Below the pieces are notes generated by a model. The model was not told the DNA's origin, made no database searches, and was given only the letters and a program-made list of their open reading frames with translations. The position numbers and the translations under genes are program-made. Below are positions 34,041 to 42,798 of a stretch of 64,000 nt of DNA, piece by piece (position 1 is the first letter of the stretch; each line of letters starts with the position of its first letter). The stretch is from Bradyrhizobium sp. CCGUVB4N (GTDB lineage Bacteria; Pseudomonadota; Alphaproteobacteria; Rhizobiales; Xanthobacteraceae), in the NCBI RefSeq assembly GCF_024199945.1, contig NZ_JANADP010000001.1:2542001-2606000 (forward strand), given 5' to 3'.

Positions 34041-34061
34041 CGATGTTATATTGTAACATCG
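34041..34061. promoter_or_regulatory. Zur-box-like palindrome
   Basis: Arms CGATGTTA (34041-34048) and TAACATCG (34054-34061) flank TATTG. The core GATGTTATA-N-TGTAACATC closely follows the alphaproteobacterial Zur box pattern (ATGTTATA-N-TATAACAT). It lies 44 bases upstream of the DUF2946 start, where a repressor would block the promoter. Confidence 0.65.
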
Positions 34062-34136
34062 CCCGATCGGTCAGCGGATGTCAACCGCCGCTGCAACGGC
34101 CCAGGCGGACCGTCGCTAAATGTGTCGTTCGGGCAA

Positions 34137-36200
34137 CTAGCGCCCCTCGCGCACCCAGGTCGCGGCAAACGCGCCGAGCAGCAAGAGCAGGCCGATCAGG
34201 CCGGCGAAGATCGGCAGCACGCCGACGCCCTTGACGACGCTGGCGTCGCGCATCCGCACGCCCATCCAGCCGTCGCCGGCAAAGACGCTGGTCGAGCGCA
34301 CCGGGACGATGCGCGGCAACTCGACGCTACCGCCATCCGCGATCCGCACCGCGCTGCCGCCGGTCGCCTGCGCCAGCGGCTTCAACGTGTCGGTGGTGGA
34401 GGTGACTTCCGAAAACTCCTTCGGATTGGTCGGTCCGACATTGATCAGCGCCTTCAGCGTGCCGTCGGTCGCAGCCCACAGGCCGAGCTCGCTCGCGGGA
34501 AGGCTCGCGCGCCATTCGCCGGGGTCGCCGGGGCTGAGCGTCAGATCGCGCGAGACGCCGGAGGGCGAGGTCACGCTCACCGGCTGCACGCTATCAGCCA
34601 TGGTCTGGCGCACCACGACGAGATCCTTGCCCTGCACCTGGAGGCGCAGCGCTTCCTCGTCGAGGTCCGGCTGCTTCATCAGCCAGTGCGACATCCGCCG
34701 GAGCAGGTCGAGATGCGGGCCGCCGCCTTCATAGCCGCGCGCCCACAGCCAGATGTGATCGGACAGCAGCAGCGCGACGCGGCCTTCGCCGAAGCGCGAC
34801 AGGAACAAGAGCGGCTTGCCGTCCGCGCCCGTCATCACCGGCGGGTTGACCGAATTGCGGGTCTCGACGGTGCGGAAGAAGCGGCTCCAGTGCGGCGGCT
34901 CGAAGGCCGAACCTTCCAGCCCGCGCGTGACGGGATGGCGTTTGCCGATGTCGGAGAGATGCGCATAGAACGGCTTCTCTGTGACGCCGACCGGTTCTGC
35001 CGGCAGCACCGTGTCGAGCGGCGTGCGCCAGATGCTGGTGTTGGAGGCGTAGTCGGGGCCGGCCGACACCAGCACGGCGCCGCCGGCGCGCACATAGCGC
35101 GCGATGTTGTCGAAATAGGCGATCGGCAGCACGCCCTGGCGGGCGTAGCGATCGAAGATGATCAGCTGGAATTCGTTGATGTGCTGCTGGAACAGCTCGC
35201 GGGTCGGAAACGCGATCAGCGACAATTCGTTGATCGGCGTGCCGTCCTGCTTCTCCGGCGGACGCAGAATGGTGAAATGCACGAGGTCGACGCTGGCGTC
35301 GGACTTCAACAGGTTGCGCCAGGTGCGCTCGCCGGAATGCGGCTCGCCGGACACCAGGAGCACGCGCAGCTTGTCGCGCACGCCGTCGATGGCGACGACG
35401 GCGCGATTGTTCACCGGCGTCAGTTCGCGCTCGAGCGGTGAGGCCTCGATCTCGACGATGTTCGGCCCGGCATGCTTGATCTCGACGTCGACGCTGGCGC
35501 TCTGGCCGCTCGCGAGCGTGCGCTCGTTGATGACCTCGCCGTCGCGGCGGACCGTGACCTTGGCGCGCTCGCCGGTAACGCCCTGATCGTCGAGCTTGTA
35601 GGTGATGGTCTGGTTCTGGCCGACGATGCCGAAGCGCGGCGCCGCGGTGATCGCGATGCGGCGATCGCGCTCGTCCTTCTGCCCGGTGATCAGCGCCTGC
35701 ACCGGCGCCTGGAAGCCGAGCGCGGCGGCGTTGGCGGGAATGTCGTGCACGCGGCCGTCGGTGATCAGGAACGCGCCGGCGACGCGGTCGACCGGCACGT
35801 CCGACAGCGCGGAGGCCAGCGCGCCGAACAGTTTCGTGCCGTCGGTCTCGCCGTCGGCCTGGCCGGCTTCGACGACGCGCACTTCGAGTCCTTTGATCTT
35901 CTTCAGGCTGTCGACCAGCGCCTCCTGCGCCTTCGCGGCCTCCTGGTTGCGCTTGCCGAAATTCTGGCTCGGGCTCTTGTCGACGACGACGGCGGCGACC
36001 GAGGTGAGCGGATCGCGGTCCTCGCGCGTGAAGGAGGGATTGGCGAGCGCCAGCAGGAACAGCGCCAGCGCAGCCACGCGCACGGCCGCACCGCGCGCCC
36101 GCGCAAGCAGCAGCACGATCGCGATGACGACGATCGCAGCGAGCGCGATCCACAGGACGATCGCGGGGACAAGCGGCGTAAAGGCGATGCCGTAATTCAT
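34137..36200 (-). CDS. Large membrane protein with glutamine-amidotransferase-like domain, last gene of the MoxR operon
   Basis: A 687-residue inner-membrane protein. Two N-terminal helices (about 8-30 and 40-58) are followed by a large periplasmic or cytoplasmic region with a VWA-like start (VAAVVVDKSPSQNF, FLITDGRVHD), beta-rich segments, and a class I amidotransferase-like domain (about 290-500: LRVLLVSGEPHSGERTWRNLL, YVRAGGAVLVSAGPDYAS, HPVTRGLEG). A last helix lies at about 660-682. No catalytic Cys is present at the nucleophile-elbow position that I can see, so the amidotransferase fold is probably non-enzymatic. It starts 7 bases after the DUF4159 gene stops. This architecture recurs in alphaproteobacterial moxR operons; the function is unknown. 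Confidence 0.8.
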   Translation of the reverse strand: MNYGIAFTPLVPAIVLWIALAAIVVIAIVLLLARARGAAVRVAALALFLLALANPSFTREDRDPLTSVAAVVVDKSPSQNFGKRNQEAAKAQEALVDSLKKIKGLEVRVVEAGQADGETDGTKLFGALASALSDVPVDRVAGAFLITDGRVHDIPANAAALGFQAPVQALITGQKDERDRRIAITAAPRFGIVGQNQTITYKLDDQGVTGERAKVTVRRDGEVINERTLASGQSASVDVEIKHAGPNIVEIEASPLERELTPVNNRAVVAIDGVRDKLRVLLVSGEPHSGERTWRNLLKSDASVDLVHFTILRPPEKQDGTPINELSLIAFPTRELFQQHINEFQLIIFDRYARQGVLPIAYFDNIARYVRAGGAVLVSAGPDYASNTSIWRTPLDTVLPAEPVGVTEKPFYAHLSDIGKRHPVTRGLEGSAFEPPHWSRFFRTVETRNSVNPPVMTGADGKPLLFLSRFGEGRVALLLSDHIWLWARGYEGGGPHLDLLRRMSHWLMKQPDLDEEALRLQVQGKDLVVVRQTMADSVQPVSVTSPSGVSRDLTLSPGDPGEWRASLPASELGLWAATDGTLKALINVGPTNPKEFSEVTSTTDTLKPLAQATGGSAVRIADGGSVELPRIVPVRSTSVFAGDGWMGVRMRDASVVKGVGVLPIFAGLIGLLLLLGAFAATWVREGR

Positions 36201-36207
36201 CTCTATC

Positions 36208-39021
36208 CTATTGGCCGAGACGTTCGATCAGGGCCGGTGCGTGCACCTGGTCGGCCTTGTAGTTGCCGGTCAGCGTGTACATCACGATGTTGACGCCGGC
36301 GCGGTAGGCGAATTCGCGCTGGCGCGGTTCGCCCGGCGTCAGCGGCAGCATCGGCTGGCCGTCGGGACGGAGTGCCCAGGCGCCCGCGAGGTCGTTGGAG
36401 GTGATGATGATCGGCGAGACGCCGTCGCCGCCGCGTGCGGGGCGCTGCGCGCTCTCGTCGTCGTCCTCGCGCGGCAGCGCTTCGACCCAGGTCTGGCCCG
36501 AGTTGAAGCGGCCGGGGAAGTCGCGCAGCAGGTAGAAGGTTTTTGTCAGCACATGCTCGCGCGGCACCGGCTCGAGCTCGGGCACGTCGAGCGAGGACAG
36601 GATCTCGCGCAGCGACTGCATGCCCGGCGTCTGCGAGGCGCCGTTCTCGCCGGGCGGCGCTTCGACCGCATCGCGGGTGTCGAAGATCACGGTGCCGCCC
36701 TGCTTCATATAGGCGTCGATCTTGTTGATGGCGTCCTGCGGCGGCTTCGGCGCGCCCGGCACGATCGGCCAGTAGATCAGCGGGAAGAACGCGAGCTCGT
36801 CGCGCGCGGGATCGACGCCGACGGGATCGCCGGCCTCGAGTGCGGTGCGCTGCGCCAGGAACAGCGTCAGGCCGGACAGGCCGGCCTTGACGATGGAATC
36901 GACGTCGGCATTGCCGGTGACGACATAGGCGAGGCGGGTCTGCGAGGTCGACTTCATCGCGAAATCGTCCGATGCGCTGTCGGCGCGCAACGGCGTCGGC
37001 GACAGCACCGCGATGCCGGCGAGCATGACGCCAAGCAGGATCATGGCAGGCGCAGCGCGGCGACGCAGCAGCGCGGCGAGGCCGCCGCCGAGCAGCGCCA
37101 CGATGATGGCGTCGACCAGGAACAGCGCCAGCGCCGTCGACAGCAGCCAGCCGCGCAAGTCGCGCGGCTCGGCGTTGGTGTAGGTGGCGTGCCGGGCGCG
37201 GAGGCTAGAGGTATTGAGGGCTGCGATGCGGTCGGCGGCTGCGAGCGTGTTCACGGCGAGCGGTCCTTCTGCCGGACCGTAGAAGCCGGGCGGATGGTCC
37301 GGCGTGGCGCGGTCGCGATAATCAGCCGTCAGCGGCTTGGCGGTGGCCGGCGGCGGCCCGAAGGCGCCGAAGCCGTCGAGCAGATGCAGCGGGGCCAGCG
37401 TCTCGGCGGTCGCCTCGGCGGCAACGCCGGCGCCGGGTTTGGCGGTGTAGCCCGACATGTCGACGACACGCCGGAGCATTTCGACGAAGGTGCCGGACAT
37501 CGGCAGATCCGACCAGCGCATGTCGGCGCTGACATGGAACAGGCTGACGATGCCCTTGCCGCGATGCTCGCCGGTCACGAGCGGCGTGCCGTCTTCGAGC
37601 GAGGCCCAGCTCTTGGTGGCGAGCACGGCGTCGGGCTCGGCCAGCACCTGCCGGCTCACGGTGACATCCTTGGGCACGACGACGCCGGTGAACGGACCGT
37701 CGGCCGCGAACGCGGCGAGATGCTGCGGCTTTTCCCAGGTCAGGCTGCCGCCGAGCGTGCGGCCGCCCTTGCGCAGCTTGACCGGAACCAGATCGTCCTC
37801 GGCCTGCGCCAGCCTGGGGCCAGCGAACCGCACCAGCACGCCGCCCTGGGCGATCCAGGCGTTGAGGCGCTCGCGCAATTCCGGCGCGATGGTGCCGACA
37901 TCGGCCAGGATGATCATCGGCAGCTTCTGGTCCAAAAATTGTGTGATGCCCTGCTGCGGCGAGCCCTTGTCGGCGAGCCGCACGTCGGCGAACGGCGCCA
38001 GCGCGCGCGTCAGGTAGAAGGTCGGCGCCAGCAGCGGCTGGGCAGTCTCGCTGCTTGCGCCCGAGACGATGCCGATGGCGCGCCGCCGCCAGCGCTTGTC
38101 GAGCAGCTGCACCGCACCGGCCGAACGCTCGCCGGAAATCTCGAGCCGCGAGATGTCGTTGCGCAATTCGACCGGCAGGTCGAACGCGGCTTCGACTTCC
38201 TTGTCCTGTGGTCCGAAGGTGAAGCGCGCCTCGCCGATCGGCGAGGCCTTCTGGTCCAGCGCCCGCACGGTGCCGGCGGCGATGCCGCCGTCGGTGCGAA
38301 GCACCTTCACCGTCATCTTCGCCGCCGCGTTTTCCGCCGCGACCAATGCCAGCGGGGAGGAGGTGCCGCCTTCGAACACCGTCAAGCTGCGATCCCCGAT
38401 GGTCTTGGCGAGCCCGGCGACGAACTCTTCGCCGCGGCCCGTGTCGACGCCGTCGGAAAGCCAGGCGATTTCGCAGTCGCCGGTCGCTTTCAGGAAACGA
38501 TCGACCGCGGTGAGGGTTTCAACGCGCTCGATCGAATAGGGCTTTGGCACGATCTGCCGCAGCGCAACGCGCGCCGCACCCGCCGGCATCAGCGTGATGT
38601 CGCGGTTCGGCTCGGACAGCGGCACCAGCGCGATCGCGCGGCGGTCGTTGTCGGCGTTCGCAATCAGCTCGTCGGCGGCCCGGATCCGCGTGTCCCAGTT
38701 CGATGCGGCGCTCCAGCCGTCGTCGAGCATGATCATCAGCGGCGCCTTGCTGGCGGCCAATCCCGTCTGCGGATTCCAGATCGGGCCGGCGGCGGCGAAG
38801 ATGACCAATGCTGCGGCGAGCAGCCGCAGCGCAGTCAGCCACCACGGCGTCCGCGACGGCGTCTCTTCGCGTGGCGCGATGTCGAACAACAGGCGCGTCG
38901 GCGGAAACTCGATGCGGCGCGGCCGCGGCGGCATCACGCGCAGCAGCCACCACAGCACCGGCAGGCTGATGAGGCCGATCAGGAGCAGCGGTTCGGTGAA
39001 GGCGAGCGGCAATCCCATCAT
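36208..39021 (-). CDS. BatA-N/DUF4159 membrane protein of the MoxR operon
   Basis: A 937-residue membrane protein. The N-terminus (about 1-90) is the BatA/aerotolerance domain: a helix, PPRPRRIEFPPTRLLFDI, then a second helix ending AAAGPIWNP. A VWA-like middle (LMIMLDDGWSAASNW, IAWLSDGVDTGRG) and an amidotransferase-like part (LPMIILADVGTIAPELRERLNAWIAQGGVLVRFAGPRL) follow. Helices near 665-715 precede the C-terminal DUF4159 domain (about 730-937) with ELAFFPLIYWPIVPG and QGGTVIFDTRDAVEAPPGENGA. The ATG overlaps the DUF58 stop by 4 bases. The family accompanies MoxR ATPases; a role in envelope stress or maturation of periplasmic enzymes is conjecture. Confidence 0.85.
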   Translation of the reverse strand: MMGLPLAFTEPLLLIGLISLPVLWWLLRVMPPRPRRIEFPPTRLLFDIAPREETPSRTPWWLTALRLLAAALVIFAAAGPIWNPQTGLAASKAPLMIMLDDGWSAASNWDTRIRAADELIANADNDRRAIALVPLSEPNRDITLMPAGAARVALRQIVPKPYSIERVETLTAVDRFLKATGDCEIAWLSDGVDTGRGEEFVAGLAKTIGDRSLTVFEGGTSSPLALVAAENAAAKMTVKVLRTDGGIAAGTVRALDQKASPIGEARFTFGPQDKEVEAAFDLPVELRNDISRLEISGERSAGAVQLLDKRWRRRAIGIVSGASSETAQPLLAPTFYLTRALAPFADVRLADKGSPQQGITQFLDQKLPMIILADVGTIAPELRERLNAWIAQGGVLVRFAGPRLAQAEDDLVPVKLRKGGRTLGGSLTWEKPQHLAAFAADGPFTGVVVPKDVTVSRQVLAEPDAVLATKSWASLEDGTPLVTGEHRGKGIVSLFHVSADMRWSDLPMSGTFVEMLRRVVDMSGYTAKPGAGVAAEATAETLAPLHLLDGFGAFGPPPATAKPLTADYRDRATPDHPPGFYGPAEGPLAVNTLAAADRIAALNTSSLRARHATYTNAEPRDLRGWLLSTALALFLVDAIIVALLGGGLAALLRRRAAPAMILLGVMLAGIAVLSPTPLRADSASDDFAMKSTSQTRLAYVVTGNADVDSIVKAGLSGLTLFLAQRTALEAGDPVGVDPARDELAFFPLIYWPIVPGAPKPPQDAINKIDAYMKQGGTVIFDTRDAVEAPPGENGASQTPGMQSLREILSSLDVPELEPVPREHVLTKTFYLLRDFPGRFNSGQTWVEALPREDDDESAQRPARGGDGVSPIIITSNDLAGAWALRPDGQPMLPLTPGEPRQREFAYRAGVNIVMYTLTGNYKADQVHAPALIERLGQ

Positions 39022-39962
39022 GCGGCCGGCCCCGCCTTGATCGAATGGGTGCGGGCGCCCGACTTGCTCACCTGCATGCCGGCATGGAGGAACAGCAGGA
39101 GCTCGGCAGCCGAGCGATCGGTCGCATGCGTCGTGAACAGCCAGTCGAGCTTGTTGGTCTCGGCGCGGATCTGGTCGCGGTGCAGCGCCAGCCGCGCGGT
39201 GTAATCCTCCGCCCAGCTCTCGGCGCGGCCGGCGGTGATTACGCCAAAACCTTCCGGCTCGACGAACTCGACGCGGCCCGAATAGGGGAAGCTTTCCTCG
39301 GCGGGGTCGACGATCTGCACCAGCGTGCCATGCGCGCCTGAGCCGGACAGTCCCGCGAGCGTCGTCCTGATCTCCGCGATCGGCGACCAGAAATCCGACA
39401 GCAAGATGGTTTCGGCGAGTGCGGCGGGAACAAAGGACGGCGGCAGGCTGAGCCGGTCGGCATCGTCATGCAGCATGGCCTGCGCCATCTTGTCGATGAC
39501 GCTGCGGCTCGCGGTCGGTGCCATCAACCCGGGAATGCCGACGCGCTCGCCGCCCGCCACCAGCAGCTCGGCCAGCGCGAAGGCGACGATCAGCGTGCGC
39601 TCCAATTTGGATTCACGCGCGGTCTTCGAGGCGAACGCCATCGACGGCGACCGGTCAGGCCAGATCCAGACCGTGTGCGAGGCTTCCCACTCGAGCTCGC
39701 GGACATAGAGATGGTCGTCACGCGCCGAACGGCGCCAGTCGACATTCTGCGACGGCTCGCCCGACACGAAGCGGCGGTATTGCCAGAAGTTTTCGCCGGA
39801 ACCCGCGCGGCGCCTTCCATGCAGGCCGTGGATGACGTTGGCGGCGATGCGGCGGGCCTCGAGCACCAGGCGCGGCAGCGAAGCGGCGAGCGTACGGCTT
39901 TCGCCATCGGCACGTCGGATCGCGATGATCTCCTTTGCTGTGTGCCCGGTCTCTGCGGCCAT
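39018..39962 (-). CDS. DUF58 domain protein of the MoxR operon
   Basis: A 314-residue cytoplasmic protein with the DUF58 signature GENFWQYRRFVSGEPSQNVDWRRSARDDHLYVRELEWEAS and a VWA-like core (VWIWPDRSPSM). DUF58 proteins are regular partners of MoxR ATPases. The ATG at 39962 shares a TGATG overlap with the MoxR stop; a TTG 3 bases earlier is equally open. Its own stop overlaps the next ATG. Tight coupling points to stoichiometric partners. Confidence 0.88.
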   Translation of the reverse strand: MAAETGHTAKEIIAIRRADGESRTLAASLPRLVLEARRIAANVIHGLHGRRRAGSGENFWQYRRFVSGEPSQNVDWRRSARDDHLYVRELEWEASHTVWIWPDRSPSMAFASKTARESKLERTLIVAFALAELLVAGGERVGIPGLMAPTASRSVIDKMAQAMLHDDADRLSLPPSFVPAALAETILLSDFWSPIAEIRTTLAGLSGSGAHGTLVQIVDPAEESFPYSGRVEFVEPEGFGVITAGRAESWAEDYTARLALHRDQIRAETNKLDWLFTTHATDRSAAELLLFLHAGMQVSKSGARTHSIKAGPAA

Positions 39963-40960
39963 CAACCGATCCGTGTTTTCAATTGCTTGATCACGTCCGG
40001 AATCGTGCGCCCCTCGGCGCGCGCCTGGAACGTCAATGCCATGCGGTGCTTCAAAATGGGTTCAGCGAGGTCGAGCACGTCGTCGACCGAAGGCGCGAGA
40101 CGTCCATCGATCAGCGCGCGGGCGCGCACGGCGAGCATCAGCGACTGGCTGGCGCGCGGGCCGGGGCCCCAGGCGATGAACTTGCCGGCCTCGCCGCTGT
40201 CCGGACCCGGACGGGCCGAGCGCACCAGCGACAGGATGGCTTCAACGACGGAATCGCCGACCGGCAGGCGGCGCACCAGCCGCTGCGCGGTGATCAGCGC
40301 ATCCGCCGTCAATGACGCCTTTGCCAGCGTCTCCTCGGCACCGGTGGTCTCGAACAGGATGCGGCGTTCGGCATCGCGATCGGGATAATCGACGTCGATC
40401 TCCATCAGGAAGCGGTCGAGCTGCGCTTCGGGCAGCGGATAGGTGCCTTCCTGCTCCAGCGGGTTTTGCGTCGCGAGCACGTGGAACGGTTTCGGCAGAT
40501 CGTGGCGCGCGCCGGCGACGGTGATGTGCTGCTCCTGCATCGCCTGCAGCAGCGCCGATTGCGTGCGCGGGCTGGCGCGGTTGATCTCGTCGGCCATCAA
40601 CAGCTGCGCGAACACCGGACCGGAGATGAAGCGGAACGAGCGTTTTCCCGCGGTGCTCTCGTCGAGCACTTCGGCGCCGAGAATGTCCGACGGCATCAGG
40701 TCGGGCGTGAACTGGATGCGCTTGGCATCGAGACCGAGCGTAACGCCGAGCGTCTCGACCAGCTTGGTCTTGGCGAGGCCGGGCACGCCGATCAAAAGCG
40801 CGTGGCCGCCGGAGAGGATGGTGACCAGCGTGTTCTCGATCACGCGATCCTGGCCGAAGATCACCGATGCGATCGCGTCCTTTGCCGCGCGCACCTGGCT
40901 CGACACCTGCTCGGCCGAACGGACGATGCCGTCTTCGAGTTTCTCGACACTTTCCGCCAT
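39962..40960 (-). CDS. MoxR-family AAA+ ATPase
   Basis: A 332-residue AAA+ ATPase: Walker A region GHALLIGVPGLAKTKLVETL (GVPGLAKT), Walker B LLMADEINRASPRTQSALLQAM, sensor 1 VLATQNPLEQEGTYPLPEAQLDRFLM and a C-terminal lid. MoxR ATPases act as chaperones that insert metals or cofactors or assemble complexes with VWA proteins. An AAGGAG site lies 7 bases before the ATG. It heads a four-gene unit (MoxR, DUF58, DUF4159, amidotransferase-like) with overlaps or minimal gaps throughout, and is divergent from the DUF1285 gene. Confidence 0.93.
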   Translation of the reverse strand: MAESVEKLEDGIVRSAEQVSSQVRAAKDAIASVIFGQDRVIENTLVTILSGGHALLIGVPGLAKTKLVETLGVTLGLDAKRIQFTPDLMPSDILGAEVLDESTAGKRSFRFISGPVFAQLLMADEINRASPRTQSALLQAMQEQHITVAGARHDLPKPFHVLATQNPLEQEGTYPLPEAQLDRFLMEIDVDYPDRDAERRILFETTGAEETLAKASLTADALITAQRLVRRLPVGDSVVEAILSLVRSARPGPDSGEAGKFIAWGPGPRASQSLMLAVRARALIDGRLAPSVDDVLDLAEPILKHRMALTFQARAEGRTIPDVIKQLKTRIG

Positions 40961-41227
40961 CCGTTAGCTCCTTAAGCCTGCCACGCGGCCATCTTGCGTC
41001 GTCATTTCGCGTCGTGTTGGGCCCCATGCTAGACTTGCAGGAAGGCCATGTATTCGTTGAATTAACCTATCCCCACCTTATCGGCTTAGGGTTATGTAGG
41101 GCATCACGAAGTGGCGACCTCCACACCGGACTAATGCGGGGGTGGAACCGCGCACCGATTTACAACGTAGACCTGCACCAATCGTGCCAAACGACATCCG
41201 TGCGAAATGACAAAGTCAGGGCAAACC

Positions 41228-41839
41228 ATGGCGAACCAAGGGCAGAGCGCCGATCGCGGTCTTGAGGGGCTCACTGCCGCCGCCAAAAGTGCTGCCGGTG
41301 CCGAAGGCGCCAAAAAGGGCCTGCCTCCGGTGCATCTGTGGAATCCGCCGTTTTGCGGCGATCTCGACATCCGAATCGCCTCCGATGGTACTTGGTTCTA
41401 CATGGGCACGCCAATCGGCCGTCACGCGCTGGTCCGCCTGTTCTCCACCATCCTCAAACGCGAGGGCGACAAGCATTACCTCGTCACGCCGGTGGAGAAG
41501 GTCGGTATCCGCGTCGACGACGCGCCGTTCATGGCGGTCGAGATGCTGAAGGCCGGCGAGGAAAGCCATCGCGTGCTGAGCTTCCGCACCAATGTCGACG
41601 ACTGGGTCACCTGCGATGCCGCGCACCGGCTGCGGTTCGAGCAGGCCAGGGATGGCGGCCTGACGCCCTATCTCCACGTCCGCGCCGATCTTTGGGCCAA
41701 GGTAACCCGCGCGCTCTATTACGATCTGGTTGACATGGGAGAGGAGCGGATGGTCGATGGCCAGCCGATGTTCGGCGTCGAGTCGGCCGGCGAATTCTTC
41801 GCCATGGCCGACGCGGAGCAGGTGAGGGCCGCGCTTTGA
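41228..41839 (+). CDS. DUF1285 protein
   Basis: A 203-residue cytoplasmic protein of the DUF1285 family: PPVHLWNPPFCGDLDIRIASDGTWFYMGTPIGRHALVRLFSTIL, then the C-terminal TPVEKVGIRVDDAPF half. These are small two-domain proteins of unknown role, often beside a CoA pyrophosphatase as here. Start 41228 has a GGGCAAACC upstream region with a weak site. The following gene's TTG start overlaps its TGA stop, so translation is coupled along the five-gene + strand run. Confidence 0.85.
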   Translation: MANQGQSADRGLEGLTAAAKSAAGAEGAKKGLPPVHLWNPPFCGDLDIRIASDGTWFYMGTPIGRHALVRLFSTILKREGDKHYLVTPVEKVGIRVDDAPFMAVEMLKAGEESHRVLSFRTNVDDWVTCDAAHRLRFEQARDGGLTPYLHVRADLWAKVTRALYYDLVDMGEERMVDGQPMFGVESAGEFFAMADAEQVRAAL

Positions 41840-42516
41840 ACAAGCCTATCTCCAAAAGCGAGAAGAGCGAGCCCGTCGCTTTCCGTGGAACGGATTTCTT
41901 TGCGCGCACCAGGGCGAGGCTCGGCTTCGACGTTCCGCCGGGCCTGTTCGATCCCAACATCGTTCCGGCCTCCGGCGATCCCGGCACCGACAAGATGCTC
42001 GAGATCGTCGCGCGCGAGCAACCGGTGCGTCCCGCAGCCGTGCTGATCGCGGTTGTCGACCATCCCGAGCCGACCATCCTGCTGACGCAGCGTTCGGCCA
42101 ATCTCAACGACCACGCCGGCCAGATCGCCTTTCCCGGCGGCAAGATCGATGCGACCGATTCCTCGCCGCTCGACGCCGCGCTGCGCGAGGCTGAGGAGGA
42201 GGTCGGGCTGTCCAGAGATTTCGTCGAGCCGATCGGCTATCTCGATCTCTATGGCACCGCGTTCGGCTTCCGCATCCTGCCGACGGTCGCCCGGGTGCGG
42301 CCGGGATTTCAACTGACGATCAACCATTCCGAGGTTGATGACGCATTCGAAGTGCCGCTATCCTTCCTGATGAATCCGGCCAACCACCAGGTGCACAGCA
42401 AGGAATTCCGCGGCATGGAGCGGTTTTACTATGCGATGCCGTTTGCGGAGCGCTACATTTGGGGTGCGACGGCGGGAATGCTGCGTGTGCTGTATGAGCG
42501 GATCTATTCGTCATGA
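41836..42516 (+). CDS. CoA pyrophosphatase-type Nudix hydrolase (NudL-like)
   Basis: A 226-residue Nudix enzyme. LLTQRSANLNDHAGQIAFPGGKID is the CoA-recognition (UPF0035) motif directly before the Nudix box, which continues DAALREAEEEVGL. This family cleaves CoA and acyl-CoA to phosphopantetheine and 3',5'-ADP. Start is TTG in a TTGA overlap with the DUF1285 stop. It lies in a compact run with DUF1285, DUF6111, a CCA-type nucleotidyltransferase and a TauE exporter. Confidence 0.9.
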   Translation: MNKPISKSEKSEPVAFRGTDFFARTRARLGFDVPPGLFDPNIVPASGDPGTDKMLEIVAREQPVRPAAVLIAVVDHPEPTILLTQRSANLNDHAGQIAFPGGKIDATDSSPLDAALREAEEEVGLSRDFVEPIGYLDLYGTAFGFRILPTVARVRPGFQLTINHSEVDDAFEVPLSFLMNPANHQVHSKEFRGMERFYYAMPFAERYIWGATAGMLRVLYERIYSS

Positions 42517-42776
42517 TCCGGCCGGTTCTGACCGAGATCGGAATCTTCCTCATCCCCTTTGCCGTCTATGCGCTGTTCCTGGCCGCCACGCGGTCCGGCC
42601 TGTTCGTGCAATCGTCCTGGCCGATCACCGTCGTCGCGCGCCTGGTGCTGGCGGCGCTGGTGCTCGTCATCGCCGGGCTGATTGGGTTAGCGCATTTCTC
42701 CGGCGCCGCACCGAACTCGACCTACATCCCCGCCCATATCGAGAACGGCAAGCTCGTGCCGGGCAGGGACAGCTGA
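42513..42776 (+). CDS. DUF6111 small membrane protein
   Basis: An 87-residue protein with two membrane helices (about 6-26 and 41-64) and the ending PNSTYIPAHIENGKLVPG characteristic of DUF6111. Its ATG overlaps the Nudix stop by 4 bases. The gene is conserved at this place between the CoA pyrophosphatase and the tRNA nucleotidyltransferase in Bradyrhizobiaceae as far as I recall. No function is known. Confidence 0.82.
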   Translation: MIRPVLTEIGIFLIPFAVYALFLAATRSGLFVQSSWPITVVARLVLAALVLVIAGLIGLAHFSGAAPNSTYIPAHIENGKLVPGRDS

Positions 42777-42798
42777 ATGGAAAGATAAGGGCCGGACG

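Noticed and set aside
36211..39204. A 997-residue open frame on the + strand
   Set aside because: It lies opposite the DUF4159 gene, has Arg/Gly/His-rich composition with no family pattern, and is the usual long antisense frame of GC-rich genes.
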